A DNA stretch of 44,858 nt from Gemmatimonadota bacterium (GTDB lineage: Bacteria; Gemmatimonadota; Gemmatimonadetes; Palauibacterales; KS3-K002), in NCBI GenBank assembly GCA_020350785.1, contig CP070722.1, forward strand, positions 139,221 through 184,078. Direction: 5' to 3'. Position numbers and translations under genes: made by a program. The notes beneath the pieces are model-generated. The model saw only the letters and a program-made list of their open reading frames with translations. It was not told where the DNA came from and made no database searches. Shown here one piece after another: positions 8,492-16,168 of this stretch. How positions within the stretch are numbered: position 1 is the stretch's first letter; every line of letters begins with the position of its first letter.

Positions 8492-8692
8492 TCAGTCGTG
8501 ATGGTCGGCGGGGCTGAGGTCCTCCGCGCCGGGGAGGATCCCGATCAACCGCGCCGGGTCGTGGATCAGGATGGGCAGGTGCTGCGGACAGATCCAGAGC
8601 TCGGAGCCACGGTACACGAGGGGAATGAGGGGTGTCGTCTCGCTGCCGCGCCGGCAGGCGAGGCACGTTTTGGGGTCGGGGCCGTCGCTCAA
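8492..8692 (-). CDS. Small cysteine/histidine protein downstream of the Rrf2 regulator
   Basis: The protein has 66 residues with no signal or membrane segment. CLACRRGS (about residues 10-17) and WICPQHLPILIHD provide a CxxC pair plus Cys and His residues suited to binding zinc or another metal. The start is a TTG at 8692 preceded by GAGGTCACG (good Shine-Dalgarno spacing), and it lies 25 nt after the Rrf2 stop, so the two genes look co-transcribed. I do not recognise a named family. Its place beside the nos regulator suggests a role in metal or redox handling linked to nitrous oxide respiration, but this rests on context only. Confidence 0.6.
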   Translation of the reverse strand: MSDGPDPKTCLACRRGSETTPLIPLVYRGSELWICPQHLPILIHDPARLIGILPGAEDLSPADHHD

Positions 8693-8717
8693 CGTGACCT
8701 CAATGCCAACCGATTTG

Positions 8718-9128
8718 CTAGCCCATTATGTCCGCCACCGTCGTCTCGTCGAAGAAGCGCTCGATCGCGAGGGAGACGGCGCGCCAGCGTGCATGAACGG
8801 GACAGGGGTTGTTCTCGCTACAGGCCGGGCGTCCCAACAGGCAGCGGCGGCCGCTCAGCCGGTCAAAACGCGCCGCAACCTGTAGCAGGGTCAGGTGTTC
8901 GGGGGGTACGGCCAGCTCGAAACCGCCGCCCTTACCCCGCCTCGATTTCAAGATACCGGCCCGCACCAGCTCGTGGAGGATCTTGCCCAGATAGTTGCGC
9001 GGCACATCGACGGCCCGGGCGAGCTCGCTGGCGCGAACGGGCTGCGGATCTGGCTGGCTGGCCAGATAGACGACCGCCCTGAGGGCGTAGGACGCGGTAC
9101 CGGAGAGCATCGATCTGGGACCGCTCAT
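8718..9128 (-). CDS. Rrf2-family transcriptional regulator with candidate Fe-S cysteines
   Basis: The protein has 136 residues from ATG 9128; ATG 9110, giving MLSGTASYALRAVVYLA at the very N-terminus, is an equally plausible start. Residues 8-75 form the winged-helix DNA-binding domain typical of Rrf2 (YALRAVVYLA, then RNYLGKILHELVRAGILKSRRGKGGGF). Cys96, Cys103 and Cys109 (RRCLLGRPAC, then SENNPCPVH) match the three-cysteine arrangement that holds an iron-sulfur cluster in relatives such as NsrR and IscR. It is divergent from the nos genes, with a perfect palindrome between. I infer that it senses NO or redox state and controls nosC-Z-D-F-Y. It is not identical in spacing to classical NsrR (C-x5-C-x7-C), so I give no symbol. 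Confidence 0.88.
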   Translation of the reverse strand: MSGPRSMLSGTASYALRAVVYLASQPDPQPVRASELARAVDVPRNYLGKILHELVRAGILKSRRGKGGGFELAVPPEHLTLLQVAARFDRLSGRRCLLGRPACSENNPCPVHARWRAVSLAIERFFDETTVADIMG

Positions 9129-9170
9129 GAGGGGTTGCAATAAGGGGGCCGGGGCTTTAAAATCATAATC

Positions 9171-9187
9171 ACATGATAATATCATGT
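9171..9187. promoter_or_regulatory. 17-bp palindromic operator candidate in the rrf2/nosC divergent promoter
   Basis: ACATGATA-A-TATCATGT is a perfect inverted repeat with 8-bp arms around one base. It lies 46 bp before the cytochrome c start and 43 bp before the Rrf2 start, in an AT-rich patch (9158-9190) inside very GC-rich DNA. A second, overlapping imperfect element (ATCAT-N6-ATGAT, 9162-9177) precedes it. AT-rich dyads of this length are typical Rrf2/NsrR operators; an FNR/DNR site (TTGAT-N4-ATCAA) fits less well. Confidence 0.6.
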
Positions 9188-9232
9188 ATGAGCCAACGCA
9201 ACCACAAGTCCCAGTTCCGTAAAGGATTTCCA

Positions 9233-9772
9233 ATGAACGACAGGCACTCTACGCGCGCCTGGCTGTCCCCTTCCTCTCTCCTGAACCCAGGCGTCACCCT
9301 GCTGCTGGCCTTGGTCCTCTTTGTCTCGGGCTGTGGCAGAGATGCCGGGTCAGAGCGCCAAGTTTCCGAGGGTACCCCGGGTCAGGCCGCGGTTGAGCAG
9401 GCGCCGGAAGCGCTGCCCGCGCCCAGCGGCCCGGTGGACGAAGAGCTGGCGGAGCGTGGCGGGGAGCTGTTCCGGGCGAAAGGCTGCGTCGGGTGCCATA
9501 CGATTGGCGGCGGCAGGCTCACCGGTCCCGATCTGCAGGGTGTGACCGACCGTCGCGAGCACGGCTGGGTGATCGCGATGATCATCGATCCGGACTCGAT
9601 GCTGAAGAACGATGCGACGGCGCGGCAGCTGTTCGCCGAGTACATGACGCCGATGCTCAGCGTGGGCGTCAGTCCCGACGAGGCGCGGGCCCTGTACGAG
9701 TACCTGCGCTACGAGGGCGCGGGCGAGCACGAGTCTGAGGAAGAGCACGAAGATCACGACGGATCCGAGTGA
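9233..9772 (+). CDS. Cytochrome c lipoprotein of the nos cluster (NosC-like)
   Basis: The protein has 179 residues. The start at 9233 has AAAGGA at a good distance; an earlier ATG at 9173 lies inside the palindrome and is rejected. Residues 20-33 are hydrophobic, ending VSGC, so Cys34 should be lipidated. One heme-binding CVGCH (85-89) is followed by GPDLQGV and a candidate axial Met in YMTPML (138-141). This is a class I monoheme cytochrome likely to deliver electrons to NosZ. The C-terminus is unusually acidic and His-containing (EHESEEEHEDHD), possibly metal-binding. nosZ starts 47 nt later. Confidence 0.88.
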   Translation: MNDRHSTRAWLSPSSLLNPGVTLLLALVLFVSGCGRDAGSERQVSEGTPGQAAVEQAPEALPAPSGPVDEELAERGGELFRAKGCVGCHTIGGGRLTGPDLQGVTDRREHGWVIAMIIDPDSMLKNDATARQLFAEYMTPMLSVGVSPDEARALYEYLRYEGAGEHESEEEHEDHDGSE

Positions 9773-9819
9773 ATTCGTGCGGTTCTACCAACAACCATCA
9801 AGTCGAGGAGCGGATAGCG

Positions 9820-11784
9820 ATGCGATCTAATCGGGTAGGATGGGGCGTGGTCCTGACGGCTGCGTTGGCGTTAGCGGGTGCCGCCGGTCTCCACTCGTGT
9901 GCCGGAGCCGGCGGCGGCCCCGGTGCTGATGTCAGCGCCATCGCCAGCGAGCGTGGCCTGAGCGAGGCCGACATCGTAGCGGCGGTGAAGACCTATCAAC
10001 CCACCGGGCGCTTCGATGAGTATGTGATGTTCGCATCGGGCGGCCACTCCGGGCAGGTCCTGGTGATCGGCGTCCCGTCGATGCGGCTGCTGAAGGTCAT
10101 CGCGGCCTTCACGCCTGAGCCCTGGCAGGGCTTTGCCTACGGCTCGCAGGAGCATCAAGAGCTGATGGAGAGCGCGATGATGGCCGGCCACGAGATCAAA
10201 TGGGGCGACACGCACCATCCGGCGCTCTCCGAGACGGACGGCGACTATGACGGCCAGTTCCTGTTCATCAATGACAAAGCGAACCCGCGCATCGCGGTCA
10301 TCGATCTGCGCGATTTCGAGACGAAGCAGATACTCACCAACCCCAACATGGGTACGAACCACGGCGGCACTTTTGTCACGCCGAACACGGAGTACGTGAT
10401 CGAGGGCGCCCAGTATTCGGTGCCGTTGTGGACCGACTACGCCGATGTCGATCGCTACCAGGAGGACTACCGCGGTCTGGTCACGCTCTGGAAGTTCGAC
10501 CGGGCGCGCGGCCGGGTCGATGAGAACCAGTCGTTCTCCATCGAGCTACCGCCTTACTGGCACGACTTGGCGGACGCGGGGAAGGGGCCGTCCTTCGGTT
10601 GGGTCTTCCTCAACTCGTTCAACACCGAGATGGCCACCGGCGGTATCGAGGATGGCAACCCGGCCTTCGAGTCAGGGGTCTCCGCCAATGACATGGACTA
10701 CATGCATGTCATCAACTGGCAGAAGGCCGCCGAGCTGGCTGCGGCCGGTCGCACGCGCGAGGCCCGCGGCAATCAGGTGATCGAGCTGCAGACCGCCATC
10801 GACGAGGGCGTGCTCTTCTTCATACCCGAGCCCAAGAGCCCGCACGGCGTCGATGTGACTCCCGACGGTCGCTTCCTGGTGGTCTCGGGCAAGCTTGACC
10901 CCAACGTCACGGTCTACTCGTGGGAGAAGATCCAGCAGGCGATCGCGGACGGACAGTTCTCCGGGGAGGATGCCTACGGTGTGCCGATCATCGACTTCGC
11001 CTCGGTGATCGACGGACAGCTGAATGTCGGCCTGGGCCCGCTACATACCCAGTACGACGACAAGGGCAACGCCTACACCAGCATCTTCCTGGACACCAAG
11101 GTGACCAAGTGGAGCCTCGACCCGTTGCAGGTGCTGGACCAGATTGACGTCCACTACAACGTCGGCCACCTCGCCGCCGCCGAAGGCGATACCCGCACAC
11201 CGGACGGCAAGTACCTGGTGGCCATGAACAAGTGGTCGATCGATCGCTTCAACCCCGTGGGGCCGCTGCTGCCGCAGAACTTCCAGCTCATCGACATCTC
11301 CGGCGATAAGATGCAGCTGCTCTACGATATGCCCATCGGTATCGGCGAGCCGCATTACGCCCAGATCGTGAAGGCGGACAAGCTGCAGCCGTTCGAGTAC
11401 TACCCGGAGATCGGTTACTCGCCGGCCACGATGTCGGCGTCGGCTGACGCCGTCCAGGGTGGCGAGGAGCGCGTGGAGCGCACCGGCAACCAAGTGGACG
11501 TCTACATGACGAGCATCCGCAGCCACTTCACGCCGGAGTATATCCGGGTGCGCGAAGGCGATCGGGTGACGATTCATATCACGAGCCTGGAGCAGGCGCA
11601 CGATGCGACCCATGGTTTCGGGATCGCCAAGTACAACATCAACCTGAGCCTGGAGGCGGGCGAATCGCAGACGGTGTCCTTTGTCGCCGACGAGCCCGGG
11701 GTCTTCCCGTACTACTGCACCGAGTTCTGCTCGGCACTGCATCTGGAGATGACGGGTTACCTGCTCGTCGAGCCTCGAGGCTAG
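9820..11784 (+). CDS. nosZ: Nitrous oxide reductase NosZ, clade II (Sec/lipoprotein type)
   Basis: The protein has 654 residues and reduces N2O to N2 in the periplasm. The N-terminus is a Sec-type signal without twin arginine, with a possible lipobox (LHSC, Cys27); this marks the atypical clade II. The beta-propeller holds the CuZ histidines visible in THHPA, TNHGGTF, SPHGVDVTPDG, GPLHTQ, NVGHLAA and GEPHYAQ. The C-terminal cupredoxin domain holds the CuA site: His598 (THGFG), Cys633, Cys637, His641 and Met644 (CTEFCSALHLEM). All key residues appear intact. ATG 9820 has GAGGAG 9 nt upstream. It is the second gene of the nosC-Z-B-D-F-Y run. Confidence 0.96.
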   Translation: MRSNRVGWGVVLTAALALAGAAGLHSCAGAGGGPGADVSAIASERGLSEADIVAAVKTYQPTGRFDEYVMFASGGHSGQVLVIGVPSMRLLKVIAAFTPEPWQGFAYGSQEHQELMESAMMAGHEIKWGDTHHPALSETDGDYDGQFLFINDKANPRIAVIDLRDFETKQILTNPNMGTNHGGTFVTPNTEYVIEGAQYSVPLWTDYADVDRYQEDYRGLVTLWKFDRARGRVDENQSFSIELPPYWHDLADAGKGPSFGWVFLNSFNTEMATGGIEDGNPAFESGVSANDMDYMHVINWQKAAELAAAGRTREARGNQVIELQTAIDEGVLFFIPEPKSPHGVDVTPDGRFLVVSGKLDPNVTVYSWEKIQQAIADGQFSGEDAYGVPIIDFASVIDGQLNVGLGPLHTQYDDKGNAYTSIFLDTKVTKWSLDPLQVLDQIDVHYNVGHLAAAEGDTRTPDGKYLVAMNKWSIDRFNPVGPLLPQNFQLIDISGDKMQLLYDMPIGIGEPHYAQIVKADKLQPFEYYPEIGYSPATMSASADAVQGGEERVERTGNQVDVYMTSIRSHFTPEYIRVREGDRVTIHITSLEQAHDATHGFGIAKYNINLSLEAGESQTVSFVADEPGVFPYYCTEFCSALHLEMTGYLLVEPRG

Positions 11785-11854
11785 CAGCAAACAACAAACG
11801 GTGCCCGCCGGCCGAACCGGCGGGCGCCGCACATCCAATCACTTTGGTACGCTC

Positions 11855-12457
11855 ATGGACAGGCTAACCTCGTTCTTTCAGGGCGAGCTCTCGAAGACCA
11901 GCAGGGCGCTGATCGTTGTGGCGTCGCTGACCATGCTGCCCAGCATCTTCTTGCCGACTTGGACGATCAAGCTGAGGGCGCCCCAGTACCCCAAGGGCCT
12001 GGAGCTGCAGATCCATCCCAACACGGTGGGCGGCGACGTCCGCGAGGTGAACATCCTCAATCACTACGTGGGCATGCACGAGATCGCAGCCGATGATTTC
12101 CAGGAATTCCGCTTCATACCGTTCTTCATCCTGCGATTCCTCGGGTTCGCTCTGCTCACCGCCTTGATCGGGCAGATGGCCATCGCGGCCATCGGCTGGC
12201 TGGACTTCGTGCTCTTCGGGACGGTGATGCTCTACACGCTGCAGCACTGGCTGTACGAGTACGGCAACAACCTGTCGCCCGATGCTCCGCTCAGCCTCGA
12301 ACCGTTCACGCCCAGCTTCATCGGGACCACCCACGTGGGCCAGTTCGCGGTCGCCAGTTGGCCGGCGGCGGGTGCCGTGCTGATGGGGTTGGCGGGCATC
12401 ATTGGACCCGCCATCGTGATTTACGAGTGGCGGCGAGGACGCAAGAACGCCGAGTGA
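11855..12457 (+). CDS. NosB-like integral membrane protein between nosZ and nosD
   Basis: The protein has 200 residues from ATG 11855. Hydrophobic segments lie at about residues 19-38, 88-108, 112-138 and 165-188, so I predict about four membrane helices. A polar loop between the first two (HPNTVGGDVREVNILNHYVGMHE) carries His residues. The C-terminus (YEWRRGRKNAE) is basic and probably cytoplasmic. Clade II nos clusters characteristically have a membrane protein called NosB directly after nosZ; this gene holds that position and general type. I assign it by context, not by a diagnostic motif. The stop overlaps the nosD start by one base. Confidence 0.7.
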   Translation: MDRLTSFFQGELSKTSRALIVVASLTMLPSIFLPTWTIKLRAPQYPKGLELQIHPNTVGGDVREVNILNHYVGMHEIAADDFQEFRFIPFFILRFLGFALLTALIGQMAIAAIGWLDFVLFGTVMLYTLQHWLYEYGNNLSPDAPLSLEPFTPSFIGTTHVGQFAVASWPAAGAVLMGLAGIIGPAIVIYEWRRGRKNAE

Positions 12458-13803
12458 TGCTGACCCTCCTTCTCATCTTGTCGTTGCAGGGCGGCCAGAT
12501 CGTAGTCGGCGGGGCGGCCGGTCATTCCTCGATCGCCGCGGCGCTGGAGGTGGCCGAGCCCGGGGACACCGTTCGGGTGCTTCCGGGGACCTATCGCGAG
12601 CACGTGGTCATATCGAAGCCGGTGACCCTGGCCGGCCAGCCGGGGGCGGTTATCGACGGCGGCGGCTCGGGCGTCGTCGTGCGGGTAAACGCGCCGGCCC
12701 GCGTCAGCGGCTTCCTGATTCGCGGGTCGGGCTCGAGTCAATCGCAAGAGGACGCCGGCATCATGGTGGAGAAGGCGGACGGCGTCGTCATCGAGGACAA
12801 CGCGCTGGAGGATGTCCTTTTCGGAATCTACTTCAAGCAGAGCGATGAGCCGATCATTCGCGGCAATCGCATCGAAGGCAAGGATCTGCCGATGTCGCTG
12901 CGCGGCGACGGAATCCGGCTCTGGTACAGCCGGGGCGGCCTTATCGAGTCCAACACGCTTCACCGCAGCCGCGACATCGTGATCTGGTTCTCGGACGGGA
13001 CACGGGTGAGTGGCAATCGGGTCACGGCCTCGCGCTACGGGCTGCACTATATGTACAGCGACGATAACGAATTCCGTAACAACGAGTTCATCGGCAACGA
13101 GGTCGGCGCCTTCTTGATGTACTCCAAAAACATACTCTTCTACGACAACCTCTTCGCCGATGCCCGCGGGGTGACGGGGCGCGGGCTGGGCTTTAAGGAC
13201 ACCGATGGCGTGCGCGCGGAAGGGAATGTGATCGTCCGCAACGCCACGGGCATCTTCATCGACAACTCGCCGACGACGGCCCACGTCGTGAACCGCTTCA
13301 CCGGCAACGTCCTCGCCTTCAACGACGTAGGCGTTCAACTGTTGCCGTCGGTTCGCTCGAATGAGTTTCGCGGCAACAGCTTCCTGAGCAACGTCGTGCC
13401 GGCCGCGGTGACCGGGGCGGGCGATGCCCTCAAGAACGACTGGACCGGCAACTACTGGTCCGAGTACGCCGGCTTCGACGGGGACGGCGACGGCCGCGGC
13501 GATACGCCGTTCTCGTACGAGCGGCTCTCCGACGACTTGCTGGGCAAGTACGAGGAGCTGAGAGTGTTCAACCTCGGCCTCGCCGCCGCCGCGCTGGACG
13601 CGCTGAGTCGGGCGCTGCCTTTGCTGGCGCCGCGTCCGTTGCTCGTGGACTCGCTTCCGGCCGTCGAACCCGTCGGGCTGGAGAGCGTCGAGTCGATCGC
13701 CGGCGGGACGCGCGGGCCGCTGGCCGCGGGCTTGCTGGCCATCTCGCTGGCGGTCGCCGGGCTGGTCTACGGGCTGCGGCGGTCGGTGGGGAGGTCGGCG
13801 TGA
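12457..13803 (+). CDS. nosD: NosD, periplasmic copper-site assembly protein
   Basis: The protein has 448 residues from ATG 12457, which overlaps the previous stop (TGATG). A short signal (LTLLLILSLQGGQ) precedes a right-handed parallel beta-helix of the CASH/NosD type. It opens with IAAALEVAEPGDTVRVLPGTYREH and continues with many N-x-(I/F)-xx-N turns such as GIYFKQSDEPIIRGNRIEG and YGLHYMYSDDNEFRNNEFIGN. A C-terminal hydrophobic segment (about 425-443) could anchor it in the membrane. NosD works with the NosF/NosY ABC complex to supply copper or sulfur for the CuZ centre of NosZ. Translational coupling on both sides supports this. Confidence 0.93.
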   Translation: MLTLLLILSLQGGQIVVGGAAGHSSIAAALEVAEPGDTVRVLPGTYREHVVISKPVTLAGQPGAVIDGGGSGVVVRVNAPARVSGFLIRGSGSSQSQEDAGIMVEKADGVVIEDNALEDVLFGIYFKQSDEPIIRGNRIEGKDLPMSLRGDGIRLWYSRGGLIESNTLHRSRDIVIWFSDGTRVSGNRVTASRYGLHYMYSDDNEFRNNEFIGNEVGAFLMYSKNILFYDNLFADARGVTGRGLGFKDTDGVRAEGNVIVRNATGIFIDNSPTTAHVVNRFTGNVLAFNDVGVQLLPSVRSNEFRGNSFLSNVVPAAVTGAGDALKNDWTGNYWSEYAGFDGDGDGRGDTPFSYERLSDDLLGKYEELRVFNLGLAAAALDALSRALPLLAPRPLLVDSLPAVEPVGLESVESIAGGTRGPLAAGLLAISLAVAGLVYGLRRSVGRSA

Positions 13804-14732
13804 TCAGTGTGCAGGGACTGAGCAAGCGTTTCGGGCGCGCGTCTGTGCTGGACGGGATCGAGCTGGCGGTCGAGCGTCGTGAGCGCGTGGCCGTGCTGGG
13901 ATTGAACGGTGCGGGCAAGACGACGCTGATCCGCTGTCTCATGGGCCTGACAGGTTTCAGCGGGACGATCGAAGTGGCGGGTCACGACGTGCGACGCCGG
14001 GGCCGCGAGGCCCGCGCCCGATTGGGGTACGTGCCGCAGCGGGCGCCGCATTTCGATGGGACGCTGGTGGAGGTCGTCGACTTCTTCTGCCGCTTGCGCG
14101 GCGTCGATCCGGGCGCGGCACATCAACGTCTGGCGGAGCTCGGCCTCGGCATGGCGGAGCACGGCGGCAAGCCCGTCCGGGCGCTTTCGGGCGGTATGCT
14201 GCAAAAGTCGCTGCTGGCCCTGGCGCTGGCGGAGGACGTCCCGCTGCTGCTGCTGGACGAGCCCACCGCGAACCTCGATCCGCGTGCGCGCCGCGAGTTC
14301 TTGAGGATGCTGAGGCGCGTCGATGACGACACGACGATTCTACTGGCCACGCACCGCCTGTCCGATGTAGAGGAGGTGGCGGACCGGCTGCTGGTCTTGC
14401 ACGAAGGACGGATCGTGTTCGACGGCGGAGTGCGGGAGCTGTGGGCAGAGGCGGGAGCCAGCGTGATTCTCTGGGTGAAGGTTGGCGCAGGTGAGCGGGA
14501 GCGCGCCCACCAGGAACTGGCGCGCCACTGGCAGGGCGCGACGGTACTGGCCAACGGCAGCCAACTTGGTTTGAAAGTCGAGCGTGGAAGACGGGCGGAT
14601 GTGCTGGTAGCGCTGCGCGAGGCGGAGCTGTCGGTCGAGGACTTCTGGACGGAGACGCCCTCGTTGCACGACCTCATGGAACGATTGCTCGGCTCGGGCC
14701 AGCGGTCCCCGGATCTCGGGGGGCGGGACTGA
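13800..14732 (+). CDS. nosF: NosF, ABC transporter ATPase
   Basis: The protein has 310 residues. The GTG start at 13800 overlaps the nosD stop by 4 nt. It is a complete nucleotide-binding domain: Walker A GLNGAGKTT (34-42), Q-loop Gln80, signature LSGGM (129-133), Walker B LLLLDEP (149-155) and the H-loop His in LLATHRL. The C-terminal part (about 215-310) is the extra domain found in nosF/ABC-2 type ATPases. It powers the NosY permease and partners NosD in building the copper sites of NosZ. It runs directly into nosY with a 1-nt overlap. Confidence 0.93.
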   Translation: MISVQGLSKRFGRASVLDGIELAVERRERVAVLGLNGAGKTTLIRCLMGLTGFSGTIEVAGHDVRRRGREARARLGYVPQRAPHFDGTLVEVVDFFCRLRGVDPGAAHQRLAELGLGMAEHGGKPVRALSGGMLQKSLLALALAEDVPLLLLDEPTANLDPRARREFLRMLRRVDDDTTILLATHRLSDVEEVADRLLVLHEGRIVFDGGVRELWAEAGASVILWVKVGAGERERAHQELARHWQGATVLANGSQLGLKVERGRRADVLVALREAELSVEDFWTETPSLHDLMERLLGSGQRSPDLGGRD

Positions 14733-15553
14733 TGCTGGGCGCACGGACGAGGCTGCTGGTCCGGCGCGAGCTGTACGCTTCGCTGAGCGCCAGGTGGTTC
14801 TATGTCTACTCGGCGGCGTTCCTGCTGGGCGGCCTGCTGCTGGCCACGTTCGGATTGCAGAACACGGTGGTCTACGGCTACCGCGGGTTCGCCAAGGCGT
14901 TCGCCGGACTGGTGCATCTGGCGCTGCTGTTCGTTCCGCTGATGGCGCTGTTTCCGGCGGCCGCCTCCGTCGCCGAAGAGCGCGAGAGTGGCGCCCTCGA
15001 GTACATCCTGGCCCAGCCCACGAGCTACGCCGAGGTGTTTGCGGGCAAGTGGGGCGGTCTGGTGCTGGCCCTGGCACTGTCGTTGACGTTCGGCTTCGGG
15101 GCGGCGGGCGCCGTGGCTGCCGTACGCGGTGTGCCGCCGGGCTTGATCCTGACGTTGTACGGGTTCGTGCTGCTGCTGGCGCTCTGCTTCATCTCGCTGG
15201 GGCTGTGCTTCTCGGTTGCCGCGCAGACCCGGGCGCGCGCCCTCACGCTGGGCTTCGTGGCTTGGCTGCTGCTGGTGGCGCTGGGCACGCTGGGGATCAT
15301 CGTGGCGTTCATCCGCTGGGGCGCCCCCGAGCAGCTCCTGGCGATCTGGACGTTCGTGAATCCGGTGGAGGCGTTCCGGATCGGGGTGATCGGCGTGCTG
15401 GACGCCGACCTCAGCCTGCTGGGACCCGTCGGCAGCCGGATCATCGAGCGGCTGGGCAGCGGCGGCGCCACGGGACTGGCTGCGTTCTCGCTGGCCGCTT
15501 GGAGCCTGGGACCCGGGCTGCTGGGCCTGTGGCTGTTCCGGCGCGCCCGCTAG
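14732..15553 (+). CDS. nosY: NosY, ABC-2 type permease
   Basis: The protein has 273 residues with about six membrane helices (roughly 24-46, 58-78, 108-133, 140-165, 168-195 and 240-268). It contains the ABC-2 landmark EERESGALEYILAQPTSYAEVFAGKW in the first cytoplasmic loop region. It forms the membrane channel for NosF and interacts with NosD in CuZ assembly. The start overlaps the nosF stop by one base. It is the last gene of the nos operon; no nosL, nosR or nosX follows. Confidence 0.93.
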   Translation: MLGARTRLLVRRELYASLSARWFYVYSAAFLLGGLLLATFGLQNTVVYGYRGFAKAFAGLVHLALLFVPLMALFPAAASVAEERESGALEYILAQPTSYAEVFAGKWGGLVLALALSLTFGFGAAGAVAAVRGVPPGLILTLYGFVLLLALCFISLGLCFSVAAQTRARALTLGFVAWLLLVALGTLGIIVAFIRWGAPEQLLAIWTFVNPVEAFRIGVIGVLDADLSLLGPVGSRIIERLGSGGATGLAAFSLAAWSLGPGLLGLWLFRRAR

Positions 15554-15571
15554 GTCATCGACATTATATTA

Positions 15572-15605
15572 GACAAGTCCGATCGATCACCTGCTCGGTC
15601 TTGTC
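15572..15605. terminator. Imperfect hairpin after nosY
   Basis: GACAAGTCCGA (15572-15582) pairs with TCGGTCTTGTC (15595-15605) with one mismatch and a 12-nt loop. It could end the nos transcript, although it lacks a U-tract and stops 2 nt before the ATG of the next gene, so it could instead affect translation of that gene. Confidence 0.35.
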
Positions 15606-15607
15606 GA

Positions 15608-15991
15608 ATGAACGTTCGTCGACTCCTTATCGTGCCGCTCGCCGCGCTCTGCCTGGCCTCCGATTGCCACTGGCAATTGAGCATCAACGACCCTGAGGGC
15701 GTCTCGACCCTCGTCATCCGCACCGTGACCACCGGCACGGCGCTCGACGCTGACGGCTACACCCTCAGGCTGACCCGCGGCGACGACCAGGAGCTGGGGA
15801 TCCGGCTCATGCGAGCCAATGACGAGCAGGCGCTGCAGCTCAGCGGAGTCACCGGCGCCCACACCGTCACGCTGAGCGATCTTTCCGCCCACTGTGCCGT
15901 GCGGGGAGAGAATCCGCGGATCGTCGAGCTGGTCGCCGGCTCGACGACTGAGGCTACTTTTCAGATCGACTGCCGGCTGACGCCGCCGTAG
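15608..15991 (+). CDS. Small secreted protein of a Gemmatimonadota-type repeat family
   Basis: The protein has 127 residues: a signal peptide (about 1-20, RRLLIVPLAALCLAS) and one compact beta domain. The pattern LVIRTVTTGTALDADGYTLRL, then VTGAHTVTLSDLSAHCAVRGENPRIVELVAGSTTEATFQIDC is one I associate with tandem extracellular domains common in Gemmatimonadota surface proteins; here there is a single copy. Four cysteines remain after the signal region or at its edge (two of them in CAV and IDC), allowing a disulfide. The function is unknown. The ATG at 15608 directly follows a hairpin, and no strong Shine-Dalgarno is visible. Confidence 0.65.
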   Translation: MNVRRLLIVPLAALCLASDCHWQLSINDPEGVSTLVIRTVTTGTALDADGYTLRLTRGDDQELGIRLMRANDEQALQLSGVTGAHTVTLSDLSAHCAVRGENPRIVELVAGSTTEATFQIDCRLTPP

Positions 15992-16168
15992 GCCACACCC
16001 TCCGCGCTGGTTGCCGCGCCGGGGCGGCGACCTCCAGCTTTCCCGTGCAGGAAGAGGCCCGAGAACGAGTTCGTTTCAGCGGAGCTCCTCGGCCTGCCCC
16101 CGATTGCTATAGGCGAACGATCGCCTCATCTTGTCGCCTGTCAGGGCCCTACAAGCTGCTAACGGTCT

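Noticed and set aside
9173..9232. Earlier start (ATG 9173) for the nos cytochrome c
   Set aside because: It lies inside the palindromic operator, lacks a Shine-Dalgarno and would bury the lipoprotein signal behind 20 polar residues.
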